From Streptomyces endocoffeicus (lineage in GTDB: Bacteria > Actinomycetota > Actinomycetes > Streptomycetales > Streptomycetaceae), in NCBI RefSeq assembly GCF_016741935.1, contig NZ_JAERRG010000001.1, positions 1,674,001 to 1,738,000 on the forward strand: 64,000 bases of DNA. The letters run 5' to 3'. The position numbers were made by a program, and so were the translations under genes. Of this stretch, positions 15,630-24,978 are shown one piece after another. The notes beneath the pieces are model-generated. The model saw nothing but the letters and a program-made list of their open reading frames with translations. It was not told the DNA's origin and ran no database searches. How positions within the stretch are numbered: position 1 is the stretch's first letter; each line of letters begins with the position of its first letter.

Positions 15630-17237
15630 ATGACCGCATCCGACCTGCCCGTGGACATCGTGCGCGCCCGCCGCCACGGCATCGCCGATCTGCTGGCCCG
15701 CACCGCGGCCCGGCTGCCCGCCAGGACGGCGATCGTCGAAGGACCGCTGCGCCAGACCTACGCCGAGCTGGACGCGCTGGTGAGCCGGACGGCCGGGGCC
15801 CTGGCGGCGCGGGGCATCGCCCGGGGCGATCGGGTGGTGCTCTTCGCCCGCAACTCCCACGGCTTCGTGGTGGCGTACTTCGCGCTGGCCCGGCTGGGCG
15901 CGGTTTCGGTGCCGGTCAACTTCATGCTCACCACGGCCGAAGTGGCGTATGTCCTGGACCATTCGGGAGCGGTCGGGATCATCGCGGGCACGGATCTGCT
16001 GGATGTGGCCGAGGGCGCGCTGGCCGAGGCGGCACCGCCCCGGATCGCGCTCCGCGCGGCGCTGGGAGGCGGGCGCGAGGGATGGGAGGACTTCGCCGCG
16101 CTGGGCGCGGAGCAGGAGCATCCGGTGCCCGATCCCGCCCTGGAGGACGACGACCCGGTCCAGCTGATGTACACCTCGGGAACCGAGTCGCGGCCCAAGG
16201 GCGCGATCATGACGAGCCGCAATCTGATCGCTCAGTATCAGACGGCGATCGTGGACGGCGGGATGTCGGCCGACGATGTCGAGATCCATGCGCTGCCGCT
16301 CTATCACTGCGCCCAGTTGCATGCCTTCCTCACCCCCGACATCCAGCTGGGCGCCACCTGTCTGGTGCTGCCGGGCCCGGACCCGGCGACGTTGCTGGCC
16401 ACGATCGAGGCCGAGCGGGTGACCAAGCTGTTCGCCCCGCCCACCGTGTGGATCGCGCTGCTGCGCCATCCGGAGTTCGGGACCCGCGATCTGTCGTCGC
16501 TGCGGAAGGGGTACTACGGGGCGGCGCCGATGCCGGTGGCGGTGCTGGCCGAGCTGCGCCGACGGCTGCCGGAGCTGGCGCTGTACAACTTCTACGGCCA
16601 GACCGAGATGTCCCCGATCGCGACCGTGCTGGGCCCGGCCGACCAGGAGCGCAAGGCCGGTTCGGCGGGGCGGGCCGCGCTGAACGTCGAGACGCGGGTG
16701 GTGGACGAGGCGGACCGGCCGGTGGAGCCGGGCACGGTCGGCGAGATCGTCCACCGGGGCCCGCACACCATGCTCGGCTACTGGCGGGACCCGGAGCGCA
16801 CCGCGGAGGCGTTCCGGGGTGGCTGGTTCCACAGCGGCGATCTGGGGGTGCTGGACGAGGAGGGCTGCCTGACGATCGTCGACCGCAAGAAGGACATGGT
16901 CAACAGCGGTGGGGAGAACGTCTCGGGGCGCGAGGTGGAGGAGGCCGTCCATGCCCATCCGGCGGTCGCGGAGGTCGCGGTGTTCGGGGTGCCGCATCCG
17001 TACTGGATCGAGGCCGTGACCGCGGTGGTGGTGGCCAAACCGGGCCATGAGGTGACGGCGGAGGAGCTCCTCACCCACTGCCGGGCGCGGCTCGCCGGGT
17101 TCAAGGTGCCCAAGTTCGTCCGGCTCACCGAGGCGCTGCCGAAGAATCCCAGCGGCAAGATCCTCAAGCGTGAACTGCGGGAGGTCTACCGCGACATGGC
17201 CGAGGAGCCGAGCGGGGACCGGGGCGGCCATATTTGA
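15630..17237 (+). CDS. Acyl-CoA synthetase (AMP-forming ligase)
   Basis: The 535-residue ANL-superfamily enzyme activates a carboxylic acid with ATP and loads it on CoA. The phosphate-binding loop reads MYTSGTESRPKGAIMT, where most members have TTG in place of ESR, a notable variant. YNFYGQTEMSP is the A4/A5 region, WFHSGDLG carries the ribose-binding Asp, IVDRKKDMVNSGGENV is the hinge, and the C-terminal catalytic lysine is in KNPSGKILKREL. The ATG at 15630 is preceded by GGGAG. The substrate is unknown; fatty or aromatic acids are possible. Confidence 0.92.
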   Translation: MTASDLPVDIVRARRHGIADLLARTAARLPARTAIVEGPLRQTYAELDALVSRTAGALAARGIARGDRVVLFARNSHGFVVAYFALARLGAVSVPVNFMLTTAEVAYVLDHSGAVGIIAGTDLLDVAEGALAEAAPPRIALRAALGGGREGWEDFAALGAEQEHPVPDPALEDDDPVQLMYTSGTESRPKGAIMTSRNLIAQYQTAIVDGGMSADDVEIHALPLYHCAQLHAFLTPDIQLGATCLVLPGPDPATLLATIEAERVTKLFAPPTVWIALLRHPEFGTRDLSSLRKGYYGAAPMPVAVLAELRRRLPELALYNFYGQTEMSPIATVLGPADQERKAGSAGRAALNVETRVVDEADRPVEPGTVGEIVHRGPHTMLGYWRDPERTAEAFRGGWFHSGDLGVLDEEGCLTIVDRKKDMVNSGGENVSGREVEEAVHAHPAVAEVAVFGVPHPYWIEAVTAVVVAKPGHEVTAEELLTHCRARLAGFKVPKFVRLTEALPKNPSGKILKRELREVYRDMAEEPSGDRGGHI

Positions 17238-17313
17238 CGTACCAGTTACACAAAATTATGCGACACTGCTGCCGCACTGATGTGAATCGGCCATGCCCCG
17301 ACGAAGGACCACC

Positions 17314-18798
17314 GTGACTTCCTCACCTCCGACCCCCGATGCCCCCGAAGCGGCGATGACCGCCCACCCGCCGCGCTCCGGCACGGTGGTCGCCGTCCTG
17401 GCGTTCGGCGGGATCGTCGTCTCCCTGATGCAGACCCTGGTGGTGCCGCTGGTCCCGGACCTTCCGGAACTGCTGCACACCTCGGCCTCGGACGCCTCCT
17501 GGGCGATCACCGCCACCCTGCTCGCCGGCGCCGTGGCCACCCCGGTGCTGGGCCGGCTCGGCGACATGTACGGCAAGCGGCGGACGCTGCTGCTCAGCCT
17601 GGCGATGCTGGTGGTCGGATCGGTGGTGTGCGCGCTCTCCGACGCCCTCGCACCGATGATCGTCGGCCGTGCGCTCCAGGGCTTCTCCGCGGGCGTGATC
17701 CCGCTCGGCATCAGCATCATGCGCGATGAACTGCCCGCCGAACGGCTCGGCTCGGCGATGGCCCTGATGAGCTCCTCACTGGGCGTCGGCGGCGCCCTCG
17801 GTCTGCCCGGGGCCGCGGCGCTGGCCGAACACGCCGACTGGCATGTGCTGTTCTGGGTCTCGGCGAGCCTCGGCGTAGTGGTGATCGCACTGGTGCTGGC
17901 GCTCGTACCGGAGTCCCCGGTGCGCGGCGGCGGGCGGTTCGACCTGGTGGGCGCCGTCGGGCTGTCGGCCGGACTGCTCTGTCTGCTGCTGGCCATCTCC
18001 AAGGGTGCCGACTGGGGCTGGGGCAGCACGACCACCATCGGGCTGTTCGGCGGCGCGGTGGTCGTGCTGCTGCTGTGGAGCCGGTGGGAGCTGCGGGTGA
18101 CCGGGCCGCTGGTGGATCTGCGCACCACCGTGCGACGTCAGGTGCTGCTGACCAATCTGGCCTCCATCGTCATCGGCTTCGCGATGTTCGGGATGTCGCT
18201 GGTGCTGCCGCAGCTGCTCCAGATGCCCGAGGCCACGGGGTACGGACTGGGCCAGTCGATGATGACCGCCGGACTGTGCCTGGGCCCGTCCGGTCTGGTG
18301 ATGATGGCGATCTCCCCGCTGTCCGCGCGGATCACGGCCACCAAGGGCCCCAAGACATCGCTGATGCTCGGCGCCGGGGTGATCGCCGTCGGGTACGGCA
18401 TGGGCATCTTCCTGATGGACGCCGTATGGCAGATCGTGGTCATCTCGTGTGTGATCGGCGCCGGGATCGGCCTCGCGTACTCGGCCATGCCCGCGCTGAT
18501 CATGTCGGCGGTGCCGGTGTCCGAGACGGGCGCGGCCAACGGGCTCAACACCCTGATGCGGTCCATCGGCACCTCGACCGCCAGTGCGGTGGTCGGCGTC
18601 GTCCTCGCCCATATGACCACCGCGTTCGGGCCCGTCGAGCTCCCGTCCCTGAGCGGCTTCCGCACCGCCTTCGCGATCGGCGGCGGCGCCGCGCTGGTGG
18701 CGCTCGCGGTCGCCTCGCTGCTGCCGGGCCGCGGTCCGGACCGGCGCACGACCACCGCGGAGCGGCCCGGCACACCGGAGCCGGTGGCGGGCCGCTGA
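17314..18798 (+). CDS. MFS transporter, drug-exporter type
   Basis: The 494-residue protein has about 14 hydrophobic segments. Motif A (GRLGDMYGKRRTLLLSL) lies in the first cytoplasmic loop and a motif-C-like GVGGALGLPGAAAL in segment 5, both typical of H+-coupled drug exporters. I chose the GTG at 17314, 5 nt after GAAGGA, rather than an ATG at 17293 that lacks a ribosome binding site. It starts 76 bp after the acyl-CoA ligase; the spacer holds an unusually AT-rich CAAAATTATG, which may mark its own promoter. Substrate unknown. Confidence 0.9.
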   Translation: MTSSPPTPDAPEAAMTAHPPRSGTVVAVLAFGGIVVSLMQTLVVPLVPDLPELLHTSASDASWAITATLLAGAVATPVLGRLGDMYGKRRTLLLSLAMLVVGSVVCALSDALAPMIVGRALQGFSAGVIPLGISIMRDELPAERLGSAMALMSSSLGVGGALGLPGAAALAEHADWHVLFWVSASLGVVVIALVLALVPESPVRGGGRFDLVGAVGLSAGLLCLLLAISKGADWGWGSTTTIGLFGGAVVVLLLWSRWELRVTGPLVDLRTTVRRQVLLTNLASIVIGFAMFGMSLVLPQLLQMPEATGYGLGQSMMTAGLCLGPSGLVMMAISPLSARITATKGPKTSLMLGAGVIAVGYGMGIFLMDAVWQIVVISCVIGAGIGLAYSAMPALIMSAVPVSETGAANGLNTLMRSIGTSTASAVVGVVLAHMTTAFGPVELPSLSGFRTAFAIGGGAALVALAVASLLPGRGPDRRTTTAERPGTPEPVAGR

Positions 18799-18830
18799 AA
18801 GAGGGCCTACGGCCCAGGTCACCTTCCCGG

Positions 18831-18877
18831 CCGCCCGTATCCCCGCCCACCCGCACGGCGGCGGGGGATACGGGCGG
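18831..18877 (+). terminator. Strong intrinsic-type terminator after the MFS gene
   Basis: Arms at 18831-18847 and 18860-18877 (CCGCCCGTATCCCCGCC and its complement with one bulged base) form a stem of about 17 bp, followed by CTTTGTC. It is one of the most stable hairpins in the window and isolates the leader-peptide unit that follows. Confidence 0.85.
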
Positions 18878-18949
18878 CTTTGTCGCGACAGGGCGCATAC
18901 GGGTCACCATATGGACAGCGGTTGACGGAACGCGCCCCCGAGGTGCTGA

Positions 18950-19036
18950 ATGATGCGGGTGAGGACTGAGCTGCCCCTGGTCACCCGCGACCACATCGAC
19001 TTCGGTCGGGTGTGGTCCGCCTCCTGTTCCGGCTGA
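18950..19036 (+). CDS. Short leader peptide upstream of SsuD-like gene
   Basis: A 28-codon reading frame starts with two ATG codons behind GAGG (18940-18943). It encodes a peptide whose centre reads LPLVTRDHIDFGRVWSASC and that ends SCSG. The LVTRxHIDxxRVxSxxC pattern is the hallmark of the short putative leader peptides annotated upstream of sulfur-metabolism genes in Streptomyces. The late Cys codon suits cysteine-dependent translational attenuation, as described for mycobacterial upstream frames. It lies 173 bp before an alkanesulfonate-monooxygenase-like gene, which fits that role. The start and conservation support it; the regulatory mechanism is inferred. Confidence 0.8.
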   Translation: MMRVRTELPLVTRDHIDFGRVWSASCSG

Positions 19037-19209
19037 CCCGGCAGCGGGCCGTCCGACCGGCCGCCCTCCTCTGATCCCGGGCCCCTCGCCCGTCGCTTCC
19101 CGCGTCTGACGCGCCATCACCCCCGGTAGGCCAGTGCCGCTTTCCGGGTCCGTGGCGCTTCCCGCTTTCTCACCTTCCTCGGCTTCCTCGCCCTCCGAAA
19201 GGTCACCCC

Positions 19210-20358
19210 ATGCCCGTGGAGTTCCTCGGCATCGCCGCCACCAACGACGGCTCCGAGACCGGGCCGCGCTCCGGCGCGGCCTTCGACAAGGAGTACACCC
19301 TGCGGCTCGCCCGGGCCCATGAGGACCACGGCTGGGACCGGGTGCTGTTCGCCTACGGCTCCGGCTCGCCCGATCCCGCGCCCGCCGCCGCGTACATCGC
19401 CGCCAGGCTGGACCGGCTCCGGATCCTGCTGGCCCACCGGCCCAACGTCTCCTATCCGACGTACGCCGCCAAGACGTTCGCCACGCTCGACCAGATCAGC
19501 GACGGCCGGCTGACGGTGCACTTCATCACCGGCGGCAACGACCATGAGCAGCGGCGTGAGGGCGACACCCTCACCAAGGACGAGCGCTACGCGCGCACCC
19601 GCGAGTACATACGGATCGTCAAGAAGATCTGGACCACCCATGAGCCCTTCGACCACGAGGGCGAGCACTACCGCTTCCACGACTTCGTCAGCGATGTCTT
19701 CCCGGTCCAGCGGCCGCGCCCGGGTGTCTCCTTCGGCGGCTCCTCCCCCGCGGCCTACGCGGCCGGCGGGGCCGAGGCCGACATCTACTGCCTGTGGGGG
19801 GAGCCGCTGGAGCGGACCGCCGAGCAGATCGCGGCGGTGAAGGCGGCCGCCGCAGCGGCCGGGCGGAGCGATGTGCCGAGGATCCAGGTGGCGTTCCGGC
19901 CGATCATCGCCCCGACCGAGAAGCTGGCCTGGGAGAAGGCGCACCGCACGGTGGACGCCATCCGCGCCCGTAAGGAGCGGGGCGAGGCGACGACCGTGCG
20001 CCACCACCGCGGGGGCACCCCGGAAGCCGCGTCTCCGCAGAACGCCGGTTCACAGCGGCTGATCTCGATCGCCGAGGCGGGCGAGCGCTACGACCGGGCG
20101 CTGTGGACCCCGACCGCCGCCGCCACCGGTGGCGCGGGCAACTCCAACGCCCTGGTGGGCACGCCGGAGACGGTGGCGCAGGCGCTGCTGGACTACTACG
20201 ACCTGGGCGTGGACATCCTCTCCGCGCGCGGCTACGACCTGCTGGGGGACGCGATCGACTTCGGCCGCCATGTCATCCCGATCGTCCGCGAAGAGGTCGC
20301 CAAGCGGGACGCCGAGCGCGCGGACCGGGGCCCGCGGTCCCTCGCGGCGGTGCGCTGA
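19210..20358 (+). CDS. SsuD-like flavin-dependent monooxygenase (LLM class)
   Basis: The 382-residue protein belongs to the bacterial luciferase superfamily and resembles FMNH2-dependent alkanesulfonate monooxygenases along its length: FATLDQISDGRLTVHFITGG, VSFGGSSPAAY, ADIYCLWGEP and a GGAGNSNALVGTPETVA stretch near the C-terminus. Such enzymes release sulfite from sulfonates during sulfur starvation. The ATG at 19210 is preceded by GAAAGG. It shares its transcript with the leader peptide upstream and overlaps the next gene by one base. No NADPH:FMN reductase gene is adjacent. Confidence 0.9.
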   Translation: MPVEFLGIAATNDGSETGPRSGAAFDKEYTLRLARAHEDHGWDRVLFAYGSGSPDPAPAAAYIAARLDRLRILLAHRPNVSYPTYAAKTFATLDQISDGRLTVHFITGGNDHEQRREGDTLTKDERYARTREYIRIVKKIWTTHEPFDHEGEHYRFHDFVSDVFPVQRPRPGVSFGGSSPAAYAAGGAEADIYCLWGEPLERTAEQIAAVKAAAAAAGRSDVPRIQVAFRPIIAPTEKLAWEKAHRTVDAIRARKERGEATTVRHHRGGTPEAASPQNAGSQRLISIAEAGERYDRALWTPTAAATGGAGNSNALVGTPETVAQALLDYYDLGVDILSARGYDLLGDAIDFGRHVIPIVREEVAKRDAERADRGPRSLAAVR

Positions 20359-20852
20359 TGACCTCCGTGGCCGAGCCGCAGCCACAGCCGCAGCTGACGG
20401 TGGTCCGGGTGGCCGTGGACGACCCGCGGGTCGAGCCGCTGCTGCGCGAGCTGGCGCATGAGTACTCCACCCGCTACGGCAGGGCGGCCGACGGTGAGCT
20501 GAACCGCTATCCGGCCGAGGAGTTCGCCCCGCCGCACGGGGAGCTGCTTCTGCTGCTGGACGGCGGTGAGCCGGTCGCCGGGGGCGCGTACCGGCGGTAC
20601 GACGAGCGGACGGCCGAGCTCAAGCGGATCTGGACGCACTCGGGCCACCGGCGGCGCGGGCTGGCCCGCCGGGTGGTGACGGAGCTGGAGCGATCGGCCG
20701 CCGAGCGCGGCTACCGCCGGATCCACCTCACCACCGGGCCCCGCCAGCCGGAGGCGCGCGGGCTGTATCTGGCCACCGGCTACACCCCGCTGTTCGATGT
20801 CTCGGCCGATCCGGAGACCATCGGCCCGCTCCCGTTCGAAAAGGGGCTGTAG
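20358..20852 (+). CDS. GNAT family N-acetyltransferase
   Basis: The 164-residue protein has the GNAT fold with the acetyl-CoA pyrophosphate loop HSGHRRRGLARRVV (motif A) and ARGLYLATGYTPL (motif B). Its ATG shares one base with the stop codon of the SsuD-like gene (TGATG), so translation is coupled. An amino-acid or small-amine substrate is possible; nothing in the sequence fixes it. A strong terminator follows at 20881. Confidence 0.9.
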   Translation: MTSVAEPQPQPQLTVVRVAVDDPRVEPLLRELAHEYSTRYGRAADGELNRYPAEEFAPPHGELLLLLDGGEPVAGGAYRRYDERTAELKRIWTHSGHRRRGLARRVVTELERSAAERGYRRIHLTTGPRQPEARGLYLATGYTPLFDVSADPETIGPLPFEKGL

Positions 20853-20880
20853 CCCCGGCGGAGCGCCCTCCGCCAACGCG

Positions 20881-20919
20881 CGTCCGTCCGCCCGCCCGGC
20901 CGCTGCGGGCGGACGGACG
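20881..20919 (+). terminator. Strong hairpin terminator after the GNAT gene
   Basis: CGTCCGTCCGCCCGC (20881-20895) pairs perfectly over 15 bp with GCGGGCGGACGGACG (20905-20919) around a 9-nt loop. It separates the sulfonate unit from the ABC operon. Confidence 0.85.
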
Positions 20920-20936
20920 CATTCCCGCGTTTACGG

Positions 20937-20989
20937 TTGACCGTTCTGTGTCAACTGTTGCCGGACTCCCGTGGGTGCGGTTTTAGGAT
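20937..20989 (+). promoter_or_regulatory. Promoter region of the ABC/dipeptidase operon
   Basis: TAGGAT at 20984-20989 fits the -10 element TANNNT and lies 41 bp before the permease start. No -35 with ideal spacing is seen (TTGCCG is 20 bp upstream). ACGGT-TG-ACCGT at 20933-20944 is a small inverted repeat overlapping a TTGACC and may be a regulator site. Confidence 0.4.
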
Positions 20990-21029
20990 GCGGTAATTCT
21001 GCCGCGACCCGACCGTCCGAAGGCACATC

Positions 21030-21938
21030 ATGACCAAAGTCCTGAACGTCGATGCACTACCCGAGCCGTCCGTGCTCAAACGCGTGAAGCGACGGCGCCC
21101 CGGACTTCTGGTGGCCAATGCGATCGTGCTGGTACTGGCCGCGATGGCGATCACCACGATATTCACCAACCCTCGTTTCGAGTGGGAAACCGTCGGCAAA
21201 TACTTCTTCGAGATCCGGGTGATGAAGGGCATCGGGGTCAGTATTGGAATGACCGCGGTGACCATGGTGCTCTCTTTGGTTTGCGGCACCGTGGTCGCGC
21301 TGATGCGCATGGGCGGCTCCCGGCTCATGTCCAATGTCGCGGCCGCCTTCATCTGGGTTTTCCGCAGCATTCCGATGCTGGTGCAGCTGCTTTTCTGGTA
21401 CAACCTCGCGGCCCTTTTTCCGACGCTGTCCCTCGGCATTCCCTGGGGGCCGCGTTTCGTCACCTTCGATTCGAACAGCGTCATCGGACCCCTGACCGCC
21501 GCGATCATCGGCCTGACCCTCCATGAGACCGCCTACATCGCGGAGTTGATCCGGTCCGGGCTGCTGGCCGTGCCGGATGGACAGCGTCAGGCGGCGTCCG
21601 CACTGGGTTTGACGCCGGCTCAGATCTTCTTCCGCATCACCCTTCCCCAGGCGCTGCGGGTGATCGTCCCCCCGATGGGAAATGAGCTGATATCTCTCCT
21701 CAAGGCCACCTCCCTGGTCAGCGTGATCACCCTGGCCGACCTGCTCTACTCGGTCCAGCTGATTTACGCCAAGAACTTCCAGACCGTTCCACTGTTGATC
21801 GTGGCCGCCATTTGGTACATGATCATCACTGGCGCCATTACTCTTCTTCAGCAGCGCCTGGAACGACGTCTGGGACGACACACCCTGATTTCGGCCGACA
21901 AGGCCGGGAAAGCGAAGAGGATCGAGCACTCGGTATGA
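21030..21938 (+). CDS. Amino-acid-type ABC transporter permease
   Basis: The 302-residue membrane protein follows the HisM/GlnP permease family: five to six transmembrane segments and the EAA loop [20 protein letters not shown] that contacts the ATPase. [14 protein letters not shown] is the family's conserved early motif. Codons such as TTT, ATT and CTT are more frequent than in neighbouring genes. The ATG at 21030 is preceded by GAAGG. As the only permease gene of the operon it would have to act as a homodimer. Confidence 0.92.
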   Translation: MTKVLNVDALPEPSVLKRVKRRRPGLLVANAIVLVLAAMAITTIFTNPRFEWETVGKYFFEIRVMKGIGVSIGMTAVTMVLSLVCGTVVALMRMGGSRLMSNVAAAFIWVFRSIPMLVQLLFWYNLAALFPTLSLGIPWGPRFVTFDSNSVIGPLTAAIIGLTLHETAYIAELIRSGLLAVPDGQRQAASALGLTPAQIFFRITLPQALRVIVPPMGNELISLLKATSLVSVITLADLLYSVQLIYAKNFQTVPLLIVAAIWYMIITGAITLLQQRLERRLGRHTLISADKAGKAKRIEHSV

Positions 21939-22723
21939 CCGCGGCATCGCAAATGGAATCGCAGGCCATCGTCTCCCTGCGCGGGATCCACAAGTCGTTC
22001 CGCGGCACCGAGGTGCTGCACGGTATCTCCCTGGATATCCACCGAGGTGAGACGGTCTGCCTGATCGGTCCCTCCGGATCCGGGAAGAGCACACTGCTGC
22101 GCTGTGTCAACCACCTCGAAGTGCCCGATCAGGGCGTGGTGGTGGTCGACGGCAGCGTGATCGGCTATCAGCTGCGCGGACGTACCCTGCATGACCTCGG
22201 CCCCCGGGAGCTGGCCGCCCAGCGCTCGGCGATGGGCATGGTGTTCCAGAGCTTCAATCTGTTCCCGCACCTCACCGCCCGCGAGAACATCGTGGAGGCC
22301 CCGCGCCGGGTGCTCGGGCTCTCCAAGGCCGCGGCCGACGCGCGGGCCGTGGAGCTGATGACCCGGGTGGGGCTCGCCCACAAGCTGGACAGCTATCCGG
22401 ACAAGCTCTCCGGCGGCCAGCAGCAGCGGGTGGCCATCGCCCGCGCCCTGGCGATGCGCCCCAAGGTGATGCTCTTCGACGAGCCGACCTCCGCCCTGGA
22501 CCCCGAGATGGTGCAGGAGGTCCTGAACGTCATCAGGGACCTGGCGCGCGACGGCATGACGCTGGTCGTCGTCACGCACGAAATGCGCTTCGCCGCCGAT
22601 ATCGCTGACCGGATCGTCTTCATGGACGACGGCAGGATCGTCGAGGAGGGTGCTCCCGAGCAGCTCCTGCGCGCTCCCGCACACGACCGCACCCGTACGT
22701 TCCTGTCGAAGGTCACCTCATGA
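21935..22723 (+). CDS. Amino-acid-type ABC transporter ATP-binding protein
   Basis: The 262-residue ATPase has Walker A (GPSGSGKST), the Q-loop in [13 protein letters not shown], signature LSGGQQQR, Walker B ([13 protein letters not shown]) and the switch His in VVTHEM, all as in polar-amino-acid importers (GlnQ type). Start and the permease stop overlap as ATGA, and its own stop overlaps the dipeptidase start the same way. It powers the permease encoded upstream. Confidence 0.95.
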   Translation: MTAASQMESQAIVSLRGIHKSFRGTEVLHGISLDIHRGETVCLIGPSGSGKSTLLRCVNHLEVPDQGVVVVDGSVIGYQLRGRTLHDLGPRELAAQRSAMGMVFQSFNLFPHLTARENIVEAPRRVLGLSKAAADARAVELMTRVGLAHKLDSYPDKLSGGQQQRVAIARALAMRPKVMLFDEPTSALDPEMVQEVLNVIRDLARDGMTLVVVTHEMRFAADIADRIVFMDDGRIVEEGAPEQLLRAPAHDRTRTFLSKVTS

Positions 22724-23973
22724 GCACCGAACTCCCCCTGCCCGCCAAGACCGCCCGACGCCTGAAGCTGTGGGACTCCTACCGCTCGTACCAGTATCTG
22801 GAGCCCGGGGCGGACTACCGCGCCTTCGAGCTGGCGCCCGCGCTCGGACGGGTCCCCGGGGCCGCGCTGGAGTGGAGCCAGGACGTCGAGGTCCGCGCGC
22901 GGGACTTCGAGGAGCGCCATCCGGTGATCTCCGCCCATGACCACCTCTCGCTGCGCCCGGCGGATCCCGGCGACTTCGCCGCGTACCGCCGCCAGGGCCG
23001 GGAGTCGATCCCCTACGAGGGCATCGCCCACTCGGGGGTGGACCTGTTCTTCGACGGCGGCCCGGCCGCGGTGAGCATGATCCGCTCCCACGCCCCCTGG
23101 GACTGGGACGACGCGGTCAGCGATCTGGCCATGCGCCAGGCGGACCTCGCCCATCAGCGGCTGGTGGCGCCCGTCCGCACCCTCGAGGACGCCGACCGGG
23201 CGCGGGCCGGCCACCAGGTGGGGGTGGTGCTGACCCTGGAGTCCGCCTCCCCCATCGGCAATGACGTCGACCGGCTCGATCTGCTCTACGGCCTGGGTGT
23301 GCGGCTGCTCGGCCTGGTCTACAGCGAGAGCAACCAGCTGGGTTCGGGGCTCGCCGACGCCGGGGACACCGGTCTGACCCTGCTCGGCCGCCGGGCGCTG
23401 CGCCGGATGAACGACCTCGGGATCATCGTCGATGTCTCGCACAGCGGGGACGCGACGGCCCTGGACGCCGTGCGCCGCTCCACCGCCCCCGTGGTGATCA
23501 CCCATGCCGGGTCCCGGGCGCTGTGGCCGACCCCGCGGATGAAGCCCGACGATGTGATCCGGGCCTGTGCCGGGTCCGGCGGGTTCATCGGCGTCGAGGC
23601 GGCGCCGCACACGACCGTCACCGCCAGGCACCCCCGGCACGATCTGGACTCGGTGATGGAACACATCGAGCGCTGTATCGATCTGGTCGGCATCGACCAT
23701 GTGGCCTTCGGGCCGGACACCAACTTCGGCGATCACACGGCCTGGCACCGGACGTTCGCCCCGCTCTTCGGCAAGGACGACGCGCACGACGGCAAGGCCC
23801 CCGAACTGCCGCCGCACGAGGAGGTCGAGTACGTACGGGGCTGTGAGAACCCCGCGGAGGCCGTCGGCAATATGATCCGGTGGCTGTTCGACCGCGGCTA
23901 CTCCGAAGCGGACGTGGCCAAGCTGGCCGGGGGCAACGTACGGCGCGTCGCCGAGACCGTCTGGGGCCGCTGA
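22720..23973 (+). CDS. Membrane-dipeptidase-like M19 peptidase
   Basis: The 417-residue protein matches the M19 (renal dipeptidase) family: bridging Glu in VLTLESAS, His in DVSHSGDA and [11 protein letters not shown], and Asp in [11 protein letters not shown]. The first metal motif, usually HxD, reads HDH in SAHDHLSL, so an Asp ligand is replaced by His. M19 enzymes cleave dipeptides and, in some cases, beta-lactam-type bonds. No signal peptide is seen, so it probably acts in the cytosol on the imported solute. It overlaps the ATPase gene by 4 nt and precedes the binding protein. Confidence 0.88.
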   Translation: MSTELPLPAKTARRLKLWDSYRSYQYLEPGADYRAFELAPALGRVPGAALEWSQDVEVRARDFEERHPVISAHDHLSLRPADPGDFAAYRRQGRESIPYEGIAHSGVDLFFDGGPAAVSMIRSHAPWDWDDAVSDLAMRQADLAHQRLVAPVRTLEDADRARAGHQVGVVLTLESASPIGNDVDRLDLLYGLGVRLLGLVYSESNQLGSGLADAGDTGLTLLGRRALRRMNDLGIIVDVSHSGDATALDAVRRSTAPVVITHAGSRALWPTPRMKPDDVIRACAGSGGFIGVEAAPHTTVTARHPRHDLDSVMEHIERCIDLVGIDHVAFGPDTNFGDHTAWHRTFAPLFGKDDAHDGKAPELPPHEEVEYVRGCENPAEAVGNMIRWLFDRGYSEADVAKLAGGNVRRVAETVWGR

Positions 23974-24025
23974 CCGGCTCCGTACTTCCACCTCCGCCAC
24001 CCCCACCTCCCGGAATGGAGCACCC

Positions 24026-24970
24026 ATGCGCAACCGTCCCCATGTCGCCGCATGCGCACTGCTGGCCTGTCTGACGCTCGGCCTGTCGGCCTGTTCGGTG
24101 GACGACACCCCCGATGACGGCAAGGACAACAAGAGCCGTCCGGCGGCCACGCTCGCCCCCGAGCCCAAGGACAGCGCGCTGGCCGCCGAGGTGCCCCAGG
24201 CCTACACCAAGAAGACTCTGATCATGGGCGTCAGCGAGTACGCGCCGTACGTCACCTTCGAGTCCGACGGGAAGATCACCGGGCTGGTCCCCGAACTGGC
24301 CGCACAGCTCTCCTCGTTGCTCGACATCAAGATCAAGGTGGAGCGGACCAACTTCGACGCGGTCATCCCGGGGCTCAAATCCGGCCGGATCGACCTCAGC
24401 GCGCCCTCCGGTGACTTCACCGAGCGCCAGAAGGAGGTGGACTTCGCCGACTTCGCGCAGAGCAGTGTGACGATGATGGTGCTCAAGGACGGCTCCTTCC
24501 GCCCCAAGAACGGCCTCGGGGTCTGCGGCCACAAGGTCGGCGTCGAGAAGGGCGCCGGAACGCAGAACGTGCTCGCGGCGCAGAACAAGCGCTGTGCCGC
24601 GAAGGGCAAGCCGTCGGTGGACGCGAAGCTCTACACCGATCTGCCCGCCGCCTCGCTGGCGCTGCAGAGCAAGCGGGTGGAGGCGGTGGCCGCGCCCAGC
24701 GCCTCCAACACCTCGGTGACCCAGAACTCGCACGACCGCTTCGAGACGCTCGAACTGAAGGACATGCTGGACCTGCCCGCCGCGACGGCCATCTACGGCA
24801 TCCAGGCCAAGAAGGACTCCGGGCTCGCACCCGTGATCGTCAAGGGGCTGCGGAAGCTGTACGAATCGGGCACCTACGCCAAGCTCTTCGGCCAGTGGGG
24901 GCTGCCGCTGTCCACCGTCACCCGGGGCCAGATCGCCCTCAACGGCTCCAAGCAATCCCAGACCCAGTGA
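24026..24970 (+). CDS. ABC transporter solute-binding lipoprotein
   Basis: The 314-residue protein has a lipoprotein signal peptide with lipobox LSAC (Cys23), a short charged linker and a type-II periplasmic binding fold (KTLIMGVSEYAPYVTFESDGKITGL, DLSAPSGDFTERQKEVDF) of the polar-amino-acid family (SBP_bac_3). Two further cysteines (GVCGHK, KRCAAK) may form a disulfide. It is the receptor of the ABC system encoded upstream and begins 52 bp after the dipeptidase gene. Confidence 0.92.
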   Translation: MRNRPHVAACALLACLTLGLSACSVDDTPDDGKDNKSRPAATLAPEPKDSALAAEVPQAYTKKTLIMGVSEYAPYVTFESDGKITGLVPELAAQLSSLLDIKIKVERTNFDAVIPGLKSGRIDLSAPSGDFTERQKEVDFADFAQSSVTMMVLKDGSFRPKNGLGVCGHKVGVEKGAGTQNVLAAQNKRCAAKGKPSVDAKLYTDLPAASLALQSKRVEAVAAPSASNTSVTQNSHDRFETLELKDMLDLPAATAIYGIQAKKDSGLAPVIVKGLRKLYESGTYAKLFGQWGLPLSTVTRGQIALNGSKQSQTQ

Positions 24971-24978
24971 GATCTTCC

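Noticed and set aside
17231..17262. Sigma70 promoter TTGACG with AT-rich downstream before the MFS gene
   Set aside because: No TANNNT element at 16-18 bp spacing could be matched. It is only noted as AT-rich in the MFS entry.
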